This document shows, one piece after another, positions 54,901 to 63,850 of a stretch of DNA of 64,000 nt. How positions within the stretch are numbered: the first letter of the stretch is position 1; each line of letters begins with the position of its first letter. The stretch lies in the NCBI GenBank assembly GCA_010909725.1, contig JAACMV010000021.1, forward strand, positions 972,243 through 1,036,242, given 5' to 3'. The DNA is from Picochlorum sp. 'celeri' (lineage: Eukaryota > Chlorophyta > Trebouxiophyceae). The position numbers and the translations under genes were made by a program. The notes under the pieces are model-generated. The model searched no databases. It saw nothing but the letters and a program-made list of their open reading frames with translations, and was not told the origin of the DNA.

Positions 54901-57721
54901 CTGGCCGTTGCCCCCAGCACCAATGTTTCCGTTAAGACACGTGACTACAGCGGCACATCGGCTGACATTTTCGGCAGACCTAAACCGACAGAGTCTCTGC
55001 TGGATAGAAGATCACATTGTAGGACGTAGTAGCATTCTTCCAGGCTCCGTAAGCTTGTCCATGTTCTCCCAAGCGCTCCAGAGTGTCTCCGAAGATGTCA
55101 GTTCCCATGCAATTTCAAATGTTGCATTCATTAGACCTGCCTTCTTGACCACGTCAGCATACTTCATTCACATGGAGGAACAAAATATAGTTTTGAGCGA
55201 TACCAGACGTGCCATGACTGTCGCAGCAAATATCAGCAGTCTCGTCAGAAGAATCGCCAAGGATGATGGATTGCCCAAGAGCGTTCACGTGTTCAGATAT
55301 CAGGCGACCGGGCCAAAATACGCTGCAAGCACAGCAGTTCCCGGGAAATCAGTTCCGTTTTCTGCTTGCACACTGGATGCTGCTATGCACTTGGCTCTCG
55401 CTGCCTGGCCCACAGGCCAACGCAGACAGGTGCCAGTTAAACTGGGCCTGTACCACTGCATTTCTGGGTTTGCTGACCCTTTCATCTCATCTCACAAGGA
55501 CTTTGGTGATAATACAGTAGCCGTGCAAACCAAAGATCAATCGATTCAAGGACTACAATCCTCCACAGTGCCACTGCTTTCGGAGGAATCTCAACAAAGG
55601 TTGCCTGCGCCATCATTGTACGCTCGCGAGTACCTTGTAGACACCGGATGGACTTCATCCACACCCGTTTCCTCGATTGACTCTTGTATCTTGAGGGGAG
55701 AAAACTCGATGGAGATGGGATTCACAGAATGGTACGCCCCACTGGAAGTAGCAAAACTGGATGGTATTTGGCCGTGTAATGCTCTCACCTTTGTCATGGG
55801 AGGAACTGACAACCATTCCCGGAGGAGCGACGCCATGCAGTCCCTGGCATCCTCATTGGCCAAGGTGATATCTGCAGAGATTTCTACGTCGACCGTGCGC
55901 TATTTGGAGGTGCCACCCTTGTCTGCGCTCCCACGCCTGCCAGGTGTGAAATTTCCTGTTGGGGCTGGGGACGTCATACTGCAGGGAAGAGTCATGGCCA
56001 CTCCAGGGTATGAACCCTATTATACTCTTCATAAAACCACATTGGATCATTCAGAAATTCAGGATCAAAGTTTTGGAGCCACTGCAGTTGTCACCGGAGC
56101 CTTTGGAGGCATTGGCACCCTTGTTTCAGAGTGGCTGGCGAGCCACGGGCAGCATTTGATACGGTCTGGGAGGGGCATGCCCACTCGACCAGACCTAAAT
56201 GACACAGGAAGATTATCACTGCAAACATGTGTCAAGGCTGATGCAAGATTCGCATCTGACTTGCCTCAATTGCTAGAAGGCCCATCGTCATCCCATCTGC
56301 AGGGCATGCATCACACATCCGGAGTTTTGAAGGTGAGGCACGGCATCAAGCTTGCCGTTTACGCCGCTCTCGCCATTGAGATCACCCACTAATGGTACTA
56401 TGTATGTGCACCGCAGGACAAGATGTTGTTCAGAGCAAATCTCGGGGACTTGCTGCATACTGCCGCTCCCAAATGTGCCTCCCTGGATTTGATGCTGGAC
56501 CATGCAAACCTTCACAGGGCGCAGTATACTCTTGGATACAGCAGTATAAGTAGCATCATAGGTAATGCTGGTCAGCTAGCATATACCTTCGCAAATCGTC
56601 AGTTGAATGCAATATGCAGCAAGAAGAGAGAATGTGGCATGGATGTCACCGCGGTTGCCTGGGGACCGTGGAGTGGCATTGGAATGGTCGCCCATGCTGG
56701 CCTTTCGGCGGATTCGTTTTCCACGGGCATGAGGCCAATCGCGCCACAGGAGGGCCTTTCACTGCTCTCGGCCATCCTTGGACCAGCCCGGTCTTCTGGG
56801 CTGATTATTGCTGGAGCGTATGATCAGGATGTGTTCGGGGCCTCGGCAACATCATCGTCCCGAGATGGGGCTCCAGGCACAAAACTTGACATTTCCACGA
56901 TTGCAGATGAAAGGGGTGTAGACCGATTTTCGAGCTTGGAGGATGTGACTTTGTACGTGACGCACACAATTGAGAGACTGTTGGGTGCGCCTCTAGGCAT
57001 GTCTGACAACATCGCCGGAGAACTGGACTCGTTACAGTCGGTCAGCGCGACTGAACAACTGTCTACTGCGTTGCAAATTGAAATACCGCCCACCGTGTTG
57101 TACGACTATCCACGGCTCCAGGACCTGGCACATCACCTTGGCAGTCTGTACATTGCAAGGGCACGGAGCAGAAGCCCCCAATCCACAAGGACTTTGGACC
57201 CAAGCACAGAGACCCAATGGGGGCATGGAAACACAAGATCTCGTGAGTCGCACACTACAGTGCGGACCACAGTCCCAGAGCTGACCACCATGGAGAAACG
57301 TCGACCCATGTTGCCTGCTGGATACTACTGCAGGCCCACCATCGACCACATCAGAGCACTGTCTCCAAAAGATCTTGCTTCAGTCGAGAACTTCGTTGTG
57401 GGCAGGGAAGGAGTCGGCGAGATTCGGTACCTATATCCAGTCGACTTGACAAACGTTGACCTGCACAAGAGCGTCACAATCACCAGAGCAGGCATGGCCA
57501 TAGCCGGCACAGCATCCAAAGAGCCGGGGCAGGGCCTCAACCAACCGGCGATCCTGGTCTTCAGGGGGACCTCGAAGAAGATGTTTCGGTCACAGAACGC
57601 GAGGAGGCTGCTTGTGTCAAAGTTGCGAGCAGCATGCGATAGAATGGGAGCTACCCTGGTACACGTGGATGAGGATGCTGCAGAGTGGATGGTAAAGATA
57701 GACTGTTTCACTATCAATTGA
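33155..57721 (+). CDS. Giant modular type I polyketide synthase with C-terminal Nup98-type autopeptidase domain
   Basis: Exons: 33155-33258, 33333-33555, 33633-33963, 34029-35524, 35607-36823, 36902-38054, 38125-41274, 41339-42968, 43057-46290, 46368-49117, 49188-49596, 49681-51544, 51624-54475, 54566-56332, 56417-57721. All 14 junctions keep phase with GT...AG introns of 62-90 bp and rebuild known motifs across splices. The sum is 23,485 nt, one base over a multiple of three: one frame break is needed, at an A9 run (52273-52281). Product about 7,827 residues: unknown N-terminus, loading ACP, six modules (six KS, seven ACP in all), then an S59-like domain. No acyltransferase (no GHSxG outside KS blocks) and no thioesterase or reductase is seen, so acyl units must be loaded in trans. 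Reductive domains predict a partly reduced, mostly unsaturated chain. A TATA-like block lies at about 33097. Product unknown. Confidence 0.88.
34029..37760 (+). other. PKS module 1: KS - degenerate DH-like - KR - ACP
   Basis: KS1 (34029-35340) has the Cys in DTACSSS (about 34547), the first His in LHGTGTPLGDP and the second in TSVGHSEAAAG. The following ~430 residues have the place and length of a dehydratase plus structural KR half (a weak FCHTHALALL block near 35930) but no HxxxGxxxxP motif. KR1 shows SGGTGGLGWLL (36664), FSSIAALL and YGGIN, then WGPWSSVG. ACP1 has YGADSLCAIE (about 37606). Predicted outcome: a beta-hydroxy group. Confidence 0.75.
37850..41470 (+). other. PKS module 2: KS - DH - KR - ACP
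   Basis: KS2 spans the exon 6/7 junction (37900-39100): MDPQQRILLE, DTACSSSIV (38332), ELHGTGTPLGDP and TAHGHSEPAAG. DH2 has DHKVFSASLLPG (about 39283) and the second-site block LLDGSTHLAA (about 39691). KR2 has SGGTDGIGLLLG (40408) and NPGQTNYIAANSAME. ACP2 is split by the exon 7/8 intron just before GIDSISSIE (41342). Predicted outcome: a double bond. Confidence 0.8.
41520..45090 (+). other. PKS module 3: KS - DH - KR - ACP
   Basis: KS3 (41540-42800) has DTACSSSLV, VIHGTGTLLGDP and ALLGHCEGAAG. DH3 is split by the intron 42969-43056; the splice restores the HxxxGxxxxP motif (NHQITGRSIIPAS), and LDASFHLGAIHQ gives the second catalytic site (43429). KR3 has an unusual nucleotide loop (GTILSSLGGIGILL, 44070) with Y and N in AAYAAANQALD. 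ACP3 has LGFDSVSSVE (about 44950). Predicted outcome: a double bond. Confidence 0.78.
45100..49800 (+). other. PKS module 4: KS - DH - ER - KR - ACP (fully reducing)
   Basis: KS4 (45120-46430) has DTACSSSLVAL, LHGTGTSLGDP and SSVGHTEGSAG. DH4 has RDHWVNKQQLLPG (46573) and TDAMLHLGAID. The enoylreductase (47560-48610) shows SAVGLNFRDLLMALG and the nucleotide loop SAAGGFGIAM, the only ER in the protein. KR4 has VTGGLGALGML and NIGQANYCSANKVLD. ACP4 is split by the 84-bp intron 49597-49680 just after GLDSL. Predicted outcome: a saturated two-carbon unit. Confidence 0.8.
49850..53420 (+). other. PKS module 5: KS - DH - KR - ACP, contains the frame break
   Basis: KS5 (49865-51110) has DTACSSSLVAL (50329), MHGTGTPLGDP and ARYGHAETASG. 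DH5 has MDHVVNGRSTLPA (about 51286) and, after the intron 51545-51623, a weak second block YHLDAGGN with Asn in place of the usual His/Gln. The frame breaks at the A9 run 52273-52281, just before KR5, which has ITGGAGGIGTAV (52440) and NVGQTSYILANSALE. ACP5 has GLSSLLTAE: the Ser is kept but the preceding Asp is Ser. Confidence 0.72.
53450..57150 (+). other. PKS module 6: KS - DH - KR - ACP
   Basis: KS6 spans the exon 13/14 junction: DTACSSSLVAAH (53965), LHGTGTVLGDP, and the His of AAMGHTEGNAG is restored by the splice at 54566. DH6 has EDHIVGRSSILPG (55008) and TLDAAMHLAL (55372). KR6 has VTGAFGGIGTLV (56092) and, after the intron 56333-56416, NAGQLAYTFANRQLN and WGPWSGIG. ACP6 (56935-57140) has GELDSLQSVSATE. 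Predicted outcome: a double bond next to the carrier thioester. Confidence 0.78.
57300..57721 (+). other. Nup98-type autoproteolytic (peptidase S59) domain at the PKS C-terminus
   Basis: The last ~137 residues follow the Nup98/Nup145 autoproteolytic domain block by block. GYYCRPTIDHIRALSPKDL fits the YYT-P-x(n)-L start. ENFVVGREGVGEIRYLYP fits the FtVGRxGyGsI block. VDLTNVDL and the GQGLNQPAILVF block (family: vGeGLNrkAevtL) follow, and the end WMVKIDCF-TIN replaces the KVsHF-S cleavage site. In Nup98 the domain cuts itself between Phe and Ser and docks on Nup96 or Nup88-type partners. Here the base His is Cys and the nucleophile Ser is Thr, followed by only Ile-Asn and the stop. The domain shares exon 15 with ACP6, joined by a ~50-residue Ser/Thr/Arg-rich linker. 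Family assignment comes from my recall of the pattern. Confidence 0.78.
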
Positions 57722-57980
57722 TCCTGCCAAATGTGAGATGCCTGGCGGCCCTCCCTCGAATGATGAGGACCTGTGAAATCATCCCTCTGCTTGAGTCTCC
57801 CTTGGTCACACCCACTGCAGAGACCAGCTGGTCCGACTGAGCACTGGGTCAACGAGGCACAAATTCCATGTTCTTCTCCCCTTTTTTCTTTCTCCTTCTT
57901 CTTTTACATCTTGGCCTGTAATGTAGCACAAGTCAAGTAAAAAAGTGATACAGTTCCAATTCCGACACATCGTAAATAAA

Positions 57981-58052
57981 CAGAATAAAAATTGGCGACC
58001 TTTTTTTAACAGTCGTGATCACGGTCGCCTTTTTCTATTTTGTCTTTTTACA
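57981..58052. repeat. Inverted-repeat element, copy A
   Basis: Left arm (57981-58000) has the pattern CAGAATAAAAATTGGCGACC; the right arm begins GGTCGCCTTTTT (58023) and runs into TTTTGTCTTTTTACAGACGG. The loop is about 22 bp. The right flank (CAGACGGAGA ... GTGATGTCTCCGGTC, about 58051-58096) is shared with copy B. Confidence 0.65.
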
Positions 58053-58639
58053 GACGGAGATGGAGAGGGTGAAAACTAGCGTGATGTCTCCGGTCAAAGC
58101 AGCAGGAAAGGGACATCTTGATGCTCTCAGTCGAAAAGAGACCCTGTAGCTTCCCTCCACTCTCAACCAAACTCTCCTTTGAAAAGAGTCCTTTCCTTAT
58201 ACTGCTGGGCACTCTTCTTCCTACATATTATGATGATTCTGTTGGATGGTTTCCTTCCAAAACTCGAGATGAACACAGATCTTCAACACCAAGCGTGCGT
58301 GGCTTGCTGGCTGTAACAGCACAGATGATGCCTCAAGGCACTCTCTTATTAAGGAATCAAGCTACCAAGAAGATTACACAATATAACCATGAACCAGAGT
58401 CTATACTCGAGGACTCATAAGATTATCTACCATTCTACTACATAAATCATCGTGTAACACATTATAATCAAGGCCTGTGTTACCAGGATACAAACATAGT
58501 GCAGTCTCTACTACGGTGTGGACCGTCAGCCGACCGAACCCAAGCATCAGTCTCAGGACGCTCAGTGCACGCTCTTACACTGGCACACATTCTCATCGGC
58601 TAGCTTGATTTTGGTTTTTTTTCTGTCGTCCCCTTGACT

Positions 58640-58970
58640 TGATTCAACAGTAGTTTATTGGAATGACACGCAACAATTACTACAGAAACCCATCAGCAGA
58701 AAGAGAGGTCCTGGATGTCGTGGCTCTGTCCACTGTGATTGCCAAGGCATTCCCGTGAAATGGTTAGGGGCCCTTCTCTGTGGACGTGGCCATATGTGGG
58801 TCGTATGATGGACTTTTTACGAGTCTATGAATCAGATTAAGGACCCTCCTGCGCATGGGTGGCAGCTCTGCAGGCCCCTCCTCCTCGTCCCAACCAATGT
58901 GACGCGAACGGAATTGACGACGACCAGCTGTGTTTTTAATGGGGACTCTCATTCCTCAAGGTGTCGACGG
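58640..58970. repeat. Dispersed repeat family 2, copy 1
   Basis: Shares ordered blocks with 59511-59830 and 63524-63850: GGTCCTGGATGTCG, then CAAGGCATTCCCGTG, TGGACGTGGCCAT, GAGTCTATGAATC, and a CCAACCAATGTGACGCGAACG block near 58885. Blocks are diverged but in the same order and spacing. Confidence 0.6.
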
Positions 58971-59070
58971 GACGTTTTTGCAAGAATAATAATCCCTTAT
59001 TCAACAATTGTACACCAGACTGATAAATACACATTCCCAAGTACCCAAGTGTTTTTCTGCTGTAATTGAA

Positions 59071-59164
59071 CACAATAAAAAATCGTGACCTTCCCTGTTT
59101 TGGACAAAGTCCACTCCGTCGATTTCATAACAAATGTTGCGTGGTCGCCTTTTTTTATTGTGTC
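59071..59164. repeat. Inverted-repeat element, copy B
   Basis: Left arm CACAATAAAAAATCGTGACC (59071-59090) pairs with the right arm GGTCGCCTTTTTTTATTGTG (59143-59162) across a ~52-bp loop. It is the best-preserved copy. It lies about 1.09 kb after copy A, and the flank GGACGGAGAC ... GTGATGTCTCCGGTC follows as in copy A. Confidence 0.7.
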
Positions 59165-59510
59165 TTTTTACGGACGGAGACGACGAGCGTACTACGCGTG
59201 ATGTCTCCGGTCGAATGGATGACAGGAGCGGACACCACACCATTTTCCATTTTCAGTGAGACCAACACAGACTCTCCACTCCGATCCCATCAAGCGGAGT
59301 ACCTAAGTGCTCCTACTCCTACTCTCAGAGGTAATAAACATCATTGTTACCTGTTACATGGTTTATGTGCCCACAATTTTGCGAGCCGACCACAGATACT
59401 CCTCTCTCCTCTCAACAAGCAAGCTTGGCATTAGTTGTTGGCATTCGTGCCAACGCAGACACACACAACCATTCGCTTTCATTGAGGTTTGCAGTAGTCT
59501 GCCGTCTCAT

Positions 59511-59830
59511 TGAATTGATTTAGCGATATTGTGAAATAACAATCAACGATCGATTCACACAGAAACCTTATGGAAGGTCCTGGACGTCGGAGCATGTTGC
59601 TAAGGCAATGCCGTGGAACGATCGGGGACAGGTATCTCTCTCTGGACGTGGCCATCGATGGGTAGCATTATTAATTTAGTATAAATCTATGAATCCTAGT
59701 AATCGCTCTTCTTGCCCCTGGGGAGCGACCCTCTCTCCAGGCCTCCTTGGCCCAACAGCTGTGACGCGAGAGGAATTCACAGTGTAGGACATTCGACACG
59801 GTGTCCACAGGAATATACCATCTGCGGCAC
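59511..59830. repeat. Dispersed repeat family 2, copy 2
   Basis: Blocks GGTCCTGGACGTCGG (59575), AAGGCAATGCCGTGGAACG, TGGACGTGGCCAT (59644), AATCTATGAATC and CCCAACAGCTGTGACGCGA (about 59750), in the same order as copy 1. About 0.87 kb separates it from copy 1. Confidence 0.6.
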
Positions 59831-60194
59831 GTATAATGTCATATTTAATTAGAAGTGATATATTTAATGCCAAATATTCTGCTTTCTTCTCTCTCTCACG
59901 AGGGGGTGGGACCACCTCGGTCGTTGCAATGCCCAGGGCTCGTGGCTGTGGGTCGGACTGCCAATAGCCAAGGCCTTTTCAACCACCCTGAATGTTGAAA
60001 TACAATACAATAGGTTTTGTAGGCATATGAATGAATACGTTATCTGCCTCGCATGATTTGTCGTGGTGGATTCTCGCCAGAATTCTCTCTCCCCATCTGT
60101 CTGTCTGGAAGATTATTCATCGGTCCGACAGGACACTGGACCGGCTCAACACACGATCGTTATGGGCTGTTTCCCCTTTCTCTCCCTAAATGAC

Positions 60195-60270
60195 CACAAT
60201 AAAAAAACAGGACAAAATCGAACCCAGTCCGCATTTATACTTTTTTTATTCATTATTTTACGGAATGCAA
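60195..60270. repeat. Inverted-repeat element, copy C
   Basis: Left arm CACAATAAAAAAACAGGAC (60195-60213) and a diverged right arm (60239-60252, ATTTTTTTATTC-like) followed by ATTTTACGGA, as in copy B. It lies about 1.12 kb after copy B. Its upstream flank (GGTCCGACAGG ... TGGACCG, about 60121-60145) recurs before copy D (about 62090-62112). Confidence 0.55.
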
Positions 60271-62164
60271 AACGCCTTGTGCGGCGTAGCATCTTCGGTG
60301 CAACCGATCGGTAGACCGGACCATGGTGCAGATCCATGGGCCTTGTGTAGGCACTCTCCCCTCCTCCTCCAGACAGAGAGGTACATCACTTCTTTTTCTC
60401 GCAATCTGTTTCAGTGGTCGCCCTCCTTGTTTCCTTTATTGTCACTGTTTACAGAGGGACACGAGTTGTAGGCATGGTGCACACGGAAGAATGTCTGGTT
60501 TGTGTTGGACACAAAGCAGAAGAAGCCAGTCACCTCGTTCTAGATGGCATTCTGACAAATTCACACCAACTCTCCCACCATTGCTCGTCATTCATTTTGT
60601 TGTCTAATCTTCTTGTACGAGGATACGACGTGGTGGTATTGTTTCCGTAAAGCCAGGCGCGTTTTTTCACTTGTTGTTGCTGTGTGGTGCACAATTCCAG
60701 ACATGATGTGCATGTTTATATGTGCGTCTCCACAAGCAATGGGGGATGCTGGACGACCCCCTCAACCACCTGTGTCAGCGTCTGGTCCACTGTTTTGATA
60801 TCTCATCATATGACAATAGAGCACACTGGACTGCGATGGATGGGACCGATTCCGACACGTTGCTGTCGTTGGCTTGTTGTTGTGGCAGCAGCAGCATCAA
60901 TGGTGTGATTGTGGCCTGTCGATTCTCACAGGCAGATGAGAGACACGGCGCCAGTCCCTTCCAAGAACACACACTGTCTCTCTCTATGTTTTGTCCTTCC
61001 GTCTATTGAGTGTTGGACTGCTCTATCTTCTGGTAGTAGTAGTAGTGGTGGTGGTGGTGGAGCACCACTCAAACTACAGGGTGAGCTCACCTGCTCTCTC
61101 TTGTCATTGGCTTTTGCGTTATTCAAATCGATGCGATTGGCTGGAGTTTATTACAAAACATGATAATAAACTTTCTTTGTTCTTTAGTTTTACGTTGAAG
61201 GTAGGTTCATTGCTGTGTAGCAGAGAAGCCTCCTTTTTTTCTGTAGCTCCTACGTTTTCATCCAGGTCAGTGCAGGAGCTGTCCTGTGGTCGCCACATGC
61301 TCTGCTCTTTGGTGGACAGACAACACCTATCATTTCAACCAAAACTAGATTGATTCTAATGTATAATATTGTTCTTTTTTCTCTAGTAAAGCAGCCGAGT
61401 GTCGGGACGGGCAGGGTGTGTTGCATGATTCCCAACAATCCCTGCATGTGTGTGTGTGTGGAGGTATGTATAGGGTAGGGAGCTGTTTTGCTGTTTTGTT
61501 GGTTATGAGTGTAACAGCATGTCGCCAGTGTGGTTCTGGACTTCCTTCCAGAGTGACACGGCATGCTGCCAACATGCGCTCACCAGCCGTTGCCGACAGG
61601 GAGCGTTCAACCTTCACACGCAGTGAGGTTCGACTACAGTGTGGATTGCATAGCAATTAATCATACAGTGGGTATCTCTCATATTCACTAAAAGTACTCG
61701 AATTAGAAGTTACATGAGAGGTAATAATGACCCTCATTATATGAAATGACAGCGATTGTGACGAGGATGATAGATCTCTCCCAGGATCTCATTGTCCTAG
61801 AATTTTCCTAGAAATCCACTCCTGCAAGGACGTAGCTCTCTGCTACAATGAGTCTGTGGACGGTGGGTGAGCACACATTGTGTGCTATTGCTACTACTAC
61901 TCTCTTGGTTGTTTCTACCTGGAGCAGCAATGGCAGTGATTATTGCTGTTTGTTTTCAGTAGTAGTAGTAAATCAATAGTAATAGTAATAGTTGTAGAAA
62001 AGAAGAAGAACAAAAGGTGTAGTAGTAGAAGAGGTATCTCGTCAAAGGTCTTGTCTCCATCGGGAGGGGTAGATAGACTGAAGGCATCGGTCCGACAGGG
62101 TATTGGACCGATCGGTGAGGTCGCCATCCTTTTCTTTTCTCAGGCGTGTCCGTCCGTAATTGAT

Positions 62165-62433
62165 GACAATAAAAAAGGACGACCACGGCAAAGTAACCGT
62201 CAAGTATCCAGCAAGTATCCAACAAGTAACCGGCAAGTAACCGTCAAGTATCCAGCAAGTATCCAACAAGTAACCGGCAAGTAACCGTCAAGTATCCAGC
62301 AAGTAACCGGCAAGTAACCGTCAAGTATCCAGCAAGTAACCGGCAAGTAACCGGCAAGTAACCGGCAAGTAACCGGCAAGTATCCAGCAAGTAACCGGCA
62401 AGTAACATTTTTGGTCGGGTTTTTTTTATTGTA
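62165..62433. repeat. Inverted-repeat element, copy D, expanded by a minisatellite
   Basis: Left arm GACAATAAAAAAGGACGACC (62165-62184) and right arm GGTCGGGTTTTTTTTATTGT (62413-62432). The space between the arms, 20-50 bp in the other copies, is here filled by an 11-bp tandem repeat. Confidence 0.65.
62191..62406. repeat. 11-bp minisatellite, about 19.5 units
   Basis: Units AAGTAACCGGC, AAGTAACCGTC, AAGTATCCAGC and AAGTATCCAAC follow one another without gaps. The first part shows a higher-order pattern of four units (CCGTC, CCAGC, CCAAC, CCGGC), the later part is more uniform (several CCGGC units in a row), which suggests recent local expansion. Confidence 0.9.
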
Positions 62434-62686
62434 TTCTATTCCGGAAGGCAGTGTCCTGGCGACAGGACGACTTCCCGGTCGCCCACAGGACATTAATTAA
62501 TGTGGGTTACAGCACCAGCCTGGGAGTTCCCGGTCGACGGAGGAATTCGTCCATCGGAGGCCCCACTCCAGACATCATTGGCGAAGAGGAAAAAAAAATA
62601 AGAAAACAGAGAAAAACAAATGCAGTGGCAAATAAATCTACGCTATTGATTCAACTCGAGATACAACTCCACCTGTTATCAACCCA

Positions 62687-63478
62687 CTAATACAGGGAGG
62701 AGACCAGTGTCAGAGTAACTCTAGCAGGTAAAACTGTCATAAACGACCTTGATCCAGAGTACCATAAAAACACAAGTTTCCAGCGAGAAGTAGCTATCCA
62801 ATAATAAAAACTGAGGTCTGAGGCAACCGAAATAGGGGAAAAGAAGCTAGTGCAAGATGTGAGAAGACCTACAGGAGGCACAAACTACCTGGCAAGTTCC
62901 CAGCGGTTCTCAGCATCTCGCCAACGAATGATGGGGAGACATGTCTGAGCTGCCGACCCGGGAGAAAGGCTATCTTTATAAGCATCTAATACCTCATTGA
63001 ATGTGCTGATGAGGGTGTCAATAAACTGGGCAGATGTAGCGTCTGCCGAGGCCTTGAAGATCTGTCGTCGAATATCATCCAAGCTATAACTGCACGCCAC
63101 CACGATGAGATACCAAGTGTCCGAGGGGTATGGAAGAGGTGATGGAGGCTGGTTGGTCCAAATGGAGTGCAACACCTGGGTGACTGGAATGCCAAGACCT
63201 GTGGCAAGGTGCTGATATAGGCTACAAGCAATGCTGCATTCTGGGGTATAATAATGGACACGACCACATAAAACCGCCTCAACAACAGATAGCAGCCATC
63301 AAGACGAGAGCCTTGAGCTCCCTGTGGGACATGTATGTGGGATTTGAGGGGCTACTATAGATCGTAATAACTCATCCAAGAAGCCAGTAAGATCAGTTGT
63401 CACACATGCAGGAAGACCAACCCACGCGAGGAGTGTGCTTACGCATTCGAGACAACGATGCGAATCTCCCTCAAACAT
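62687..63478 (-). pseudogene. Relic reading frame, 264 codons with two in-frame stops
   Basis: From an ATG at 63478 one minus-strand frame stays open to 62687 except for TGA at 63299-63301 and TAG at 62885-62887. At this base composition about a dozen stops would be expected by chance. The middle part has protein-like composition and a clear helical rhythm (SLDDIRRQIFKASADA, FIDTLISTFNEVLDAYKDS), and the N-terminal part is Cys/Leu-rich (HRCLECVSTLLAWVGL). I do not recognise a family. It may be a dead host gene, a transposon fragment, or a gene with undetected introns over the stops (a GTAG lies at the TAG stop, but no acceptor at a normal distance is obvious). Confidence 0.45.
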
Positions 63479-63523
63479 ACAGTCACGTCGACTTTAGATT
63501 TGTCTGCTTTCGTGACTTGTATT

Positions 63524-63850
63524 CAACACTGTGTTAGAACACAGTCATCAGAAGAAAGAGGCCTCAACGTCGCGGCTTCGGAATGGTTGTAACTGTCATT
63601 GTTGTCATGACATTCCCGTGGAACGGTTGTTGTTGGAACCCTGTCTGTTATGCTTCGTGGTGGTCAATCGTCGGTTATTTCGACTGATATATAATTTTAA
63701 ATCAAGAATGACGCTCCTTCATGTCCATGGAGGACGACTCCAGGCCTGTGCTGGTCCCAACCGTCGCGACGCGAATGGAATCGACGACCGTCGGTTGGCG
63801 TGGAAACCGACGCGGTCACCACGGAGGGACTCCTCCTGAATGATGTTTTA
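63524..63850. repeat. Dispersed repeat family 2, copy 3
   Basis: Blocks TCAACGTCGCGGCT, GACATTCCCGTGGAACGG (about 63609), CATGTCCATGGAGGACGACTC and CCCAACCGTCGCGACGCGAA (about 63757), in the same order as copies 1 and 2. Confidence 0.55.

Noticed and set aside
58118..58420. 100-codon plus-strand frame after the PKS
   Set aside because: No recognised motif, no promoter or intron signal, and it lies within diverged repeats; chance frame is likelier.
62191..62406. CRISPR-like array
   Set aside because: Units are contiguous 11-mers without spacers, in a eukaryotic genome.
62200..62493. Minus-strand frame coding a repetitive Gly-Tyr-Leu-Pro protein
   Set aside because: It is just the translation of the 11-bp minisatellite, which is open in several frames; no start context or non-repeat domain.
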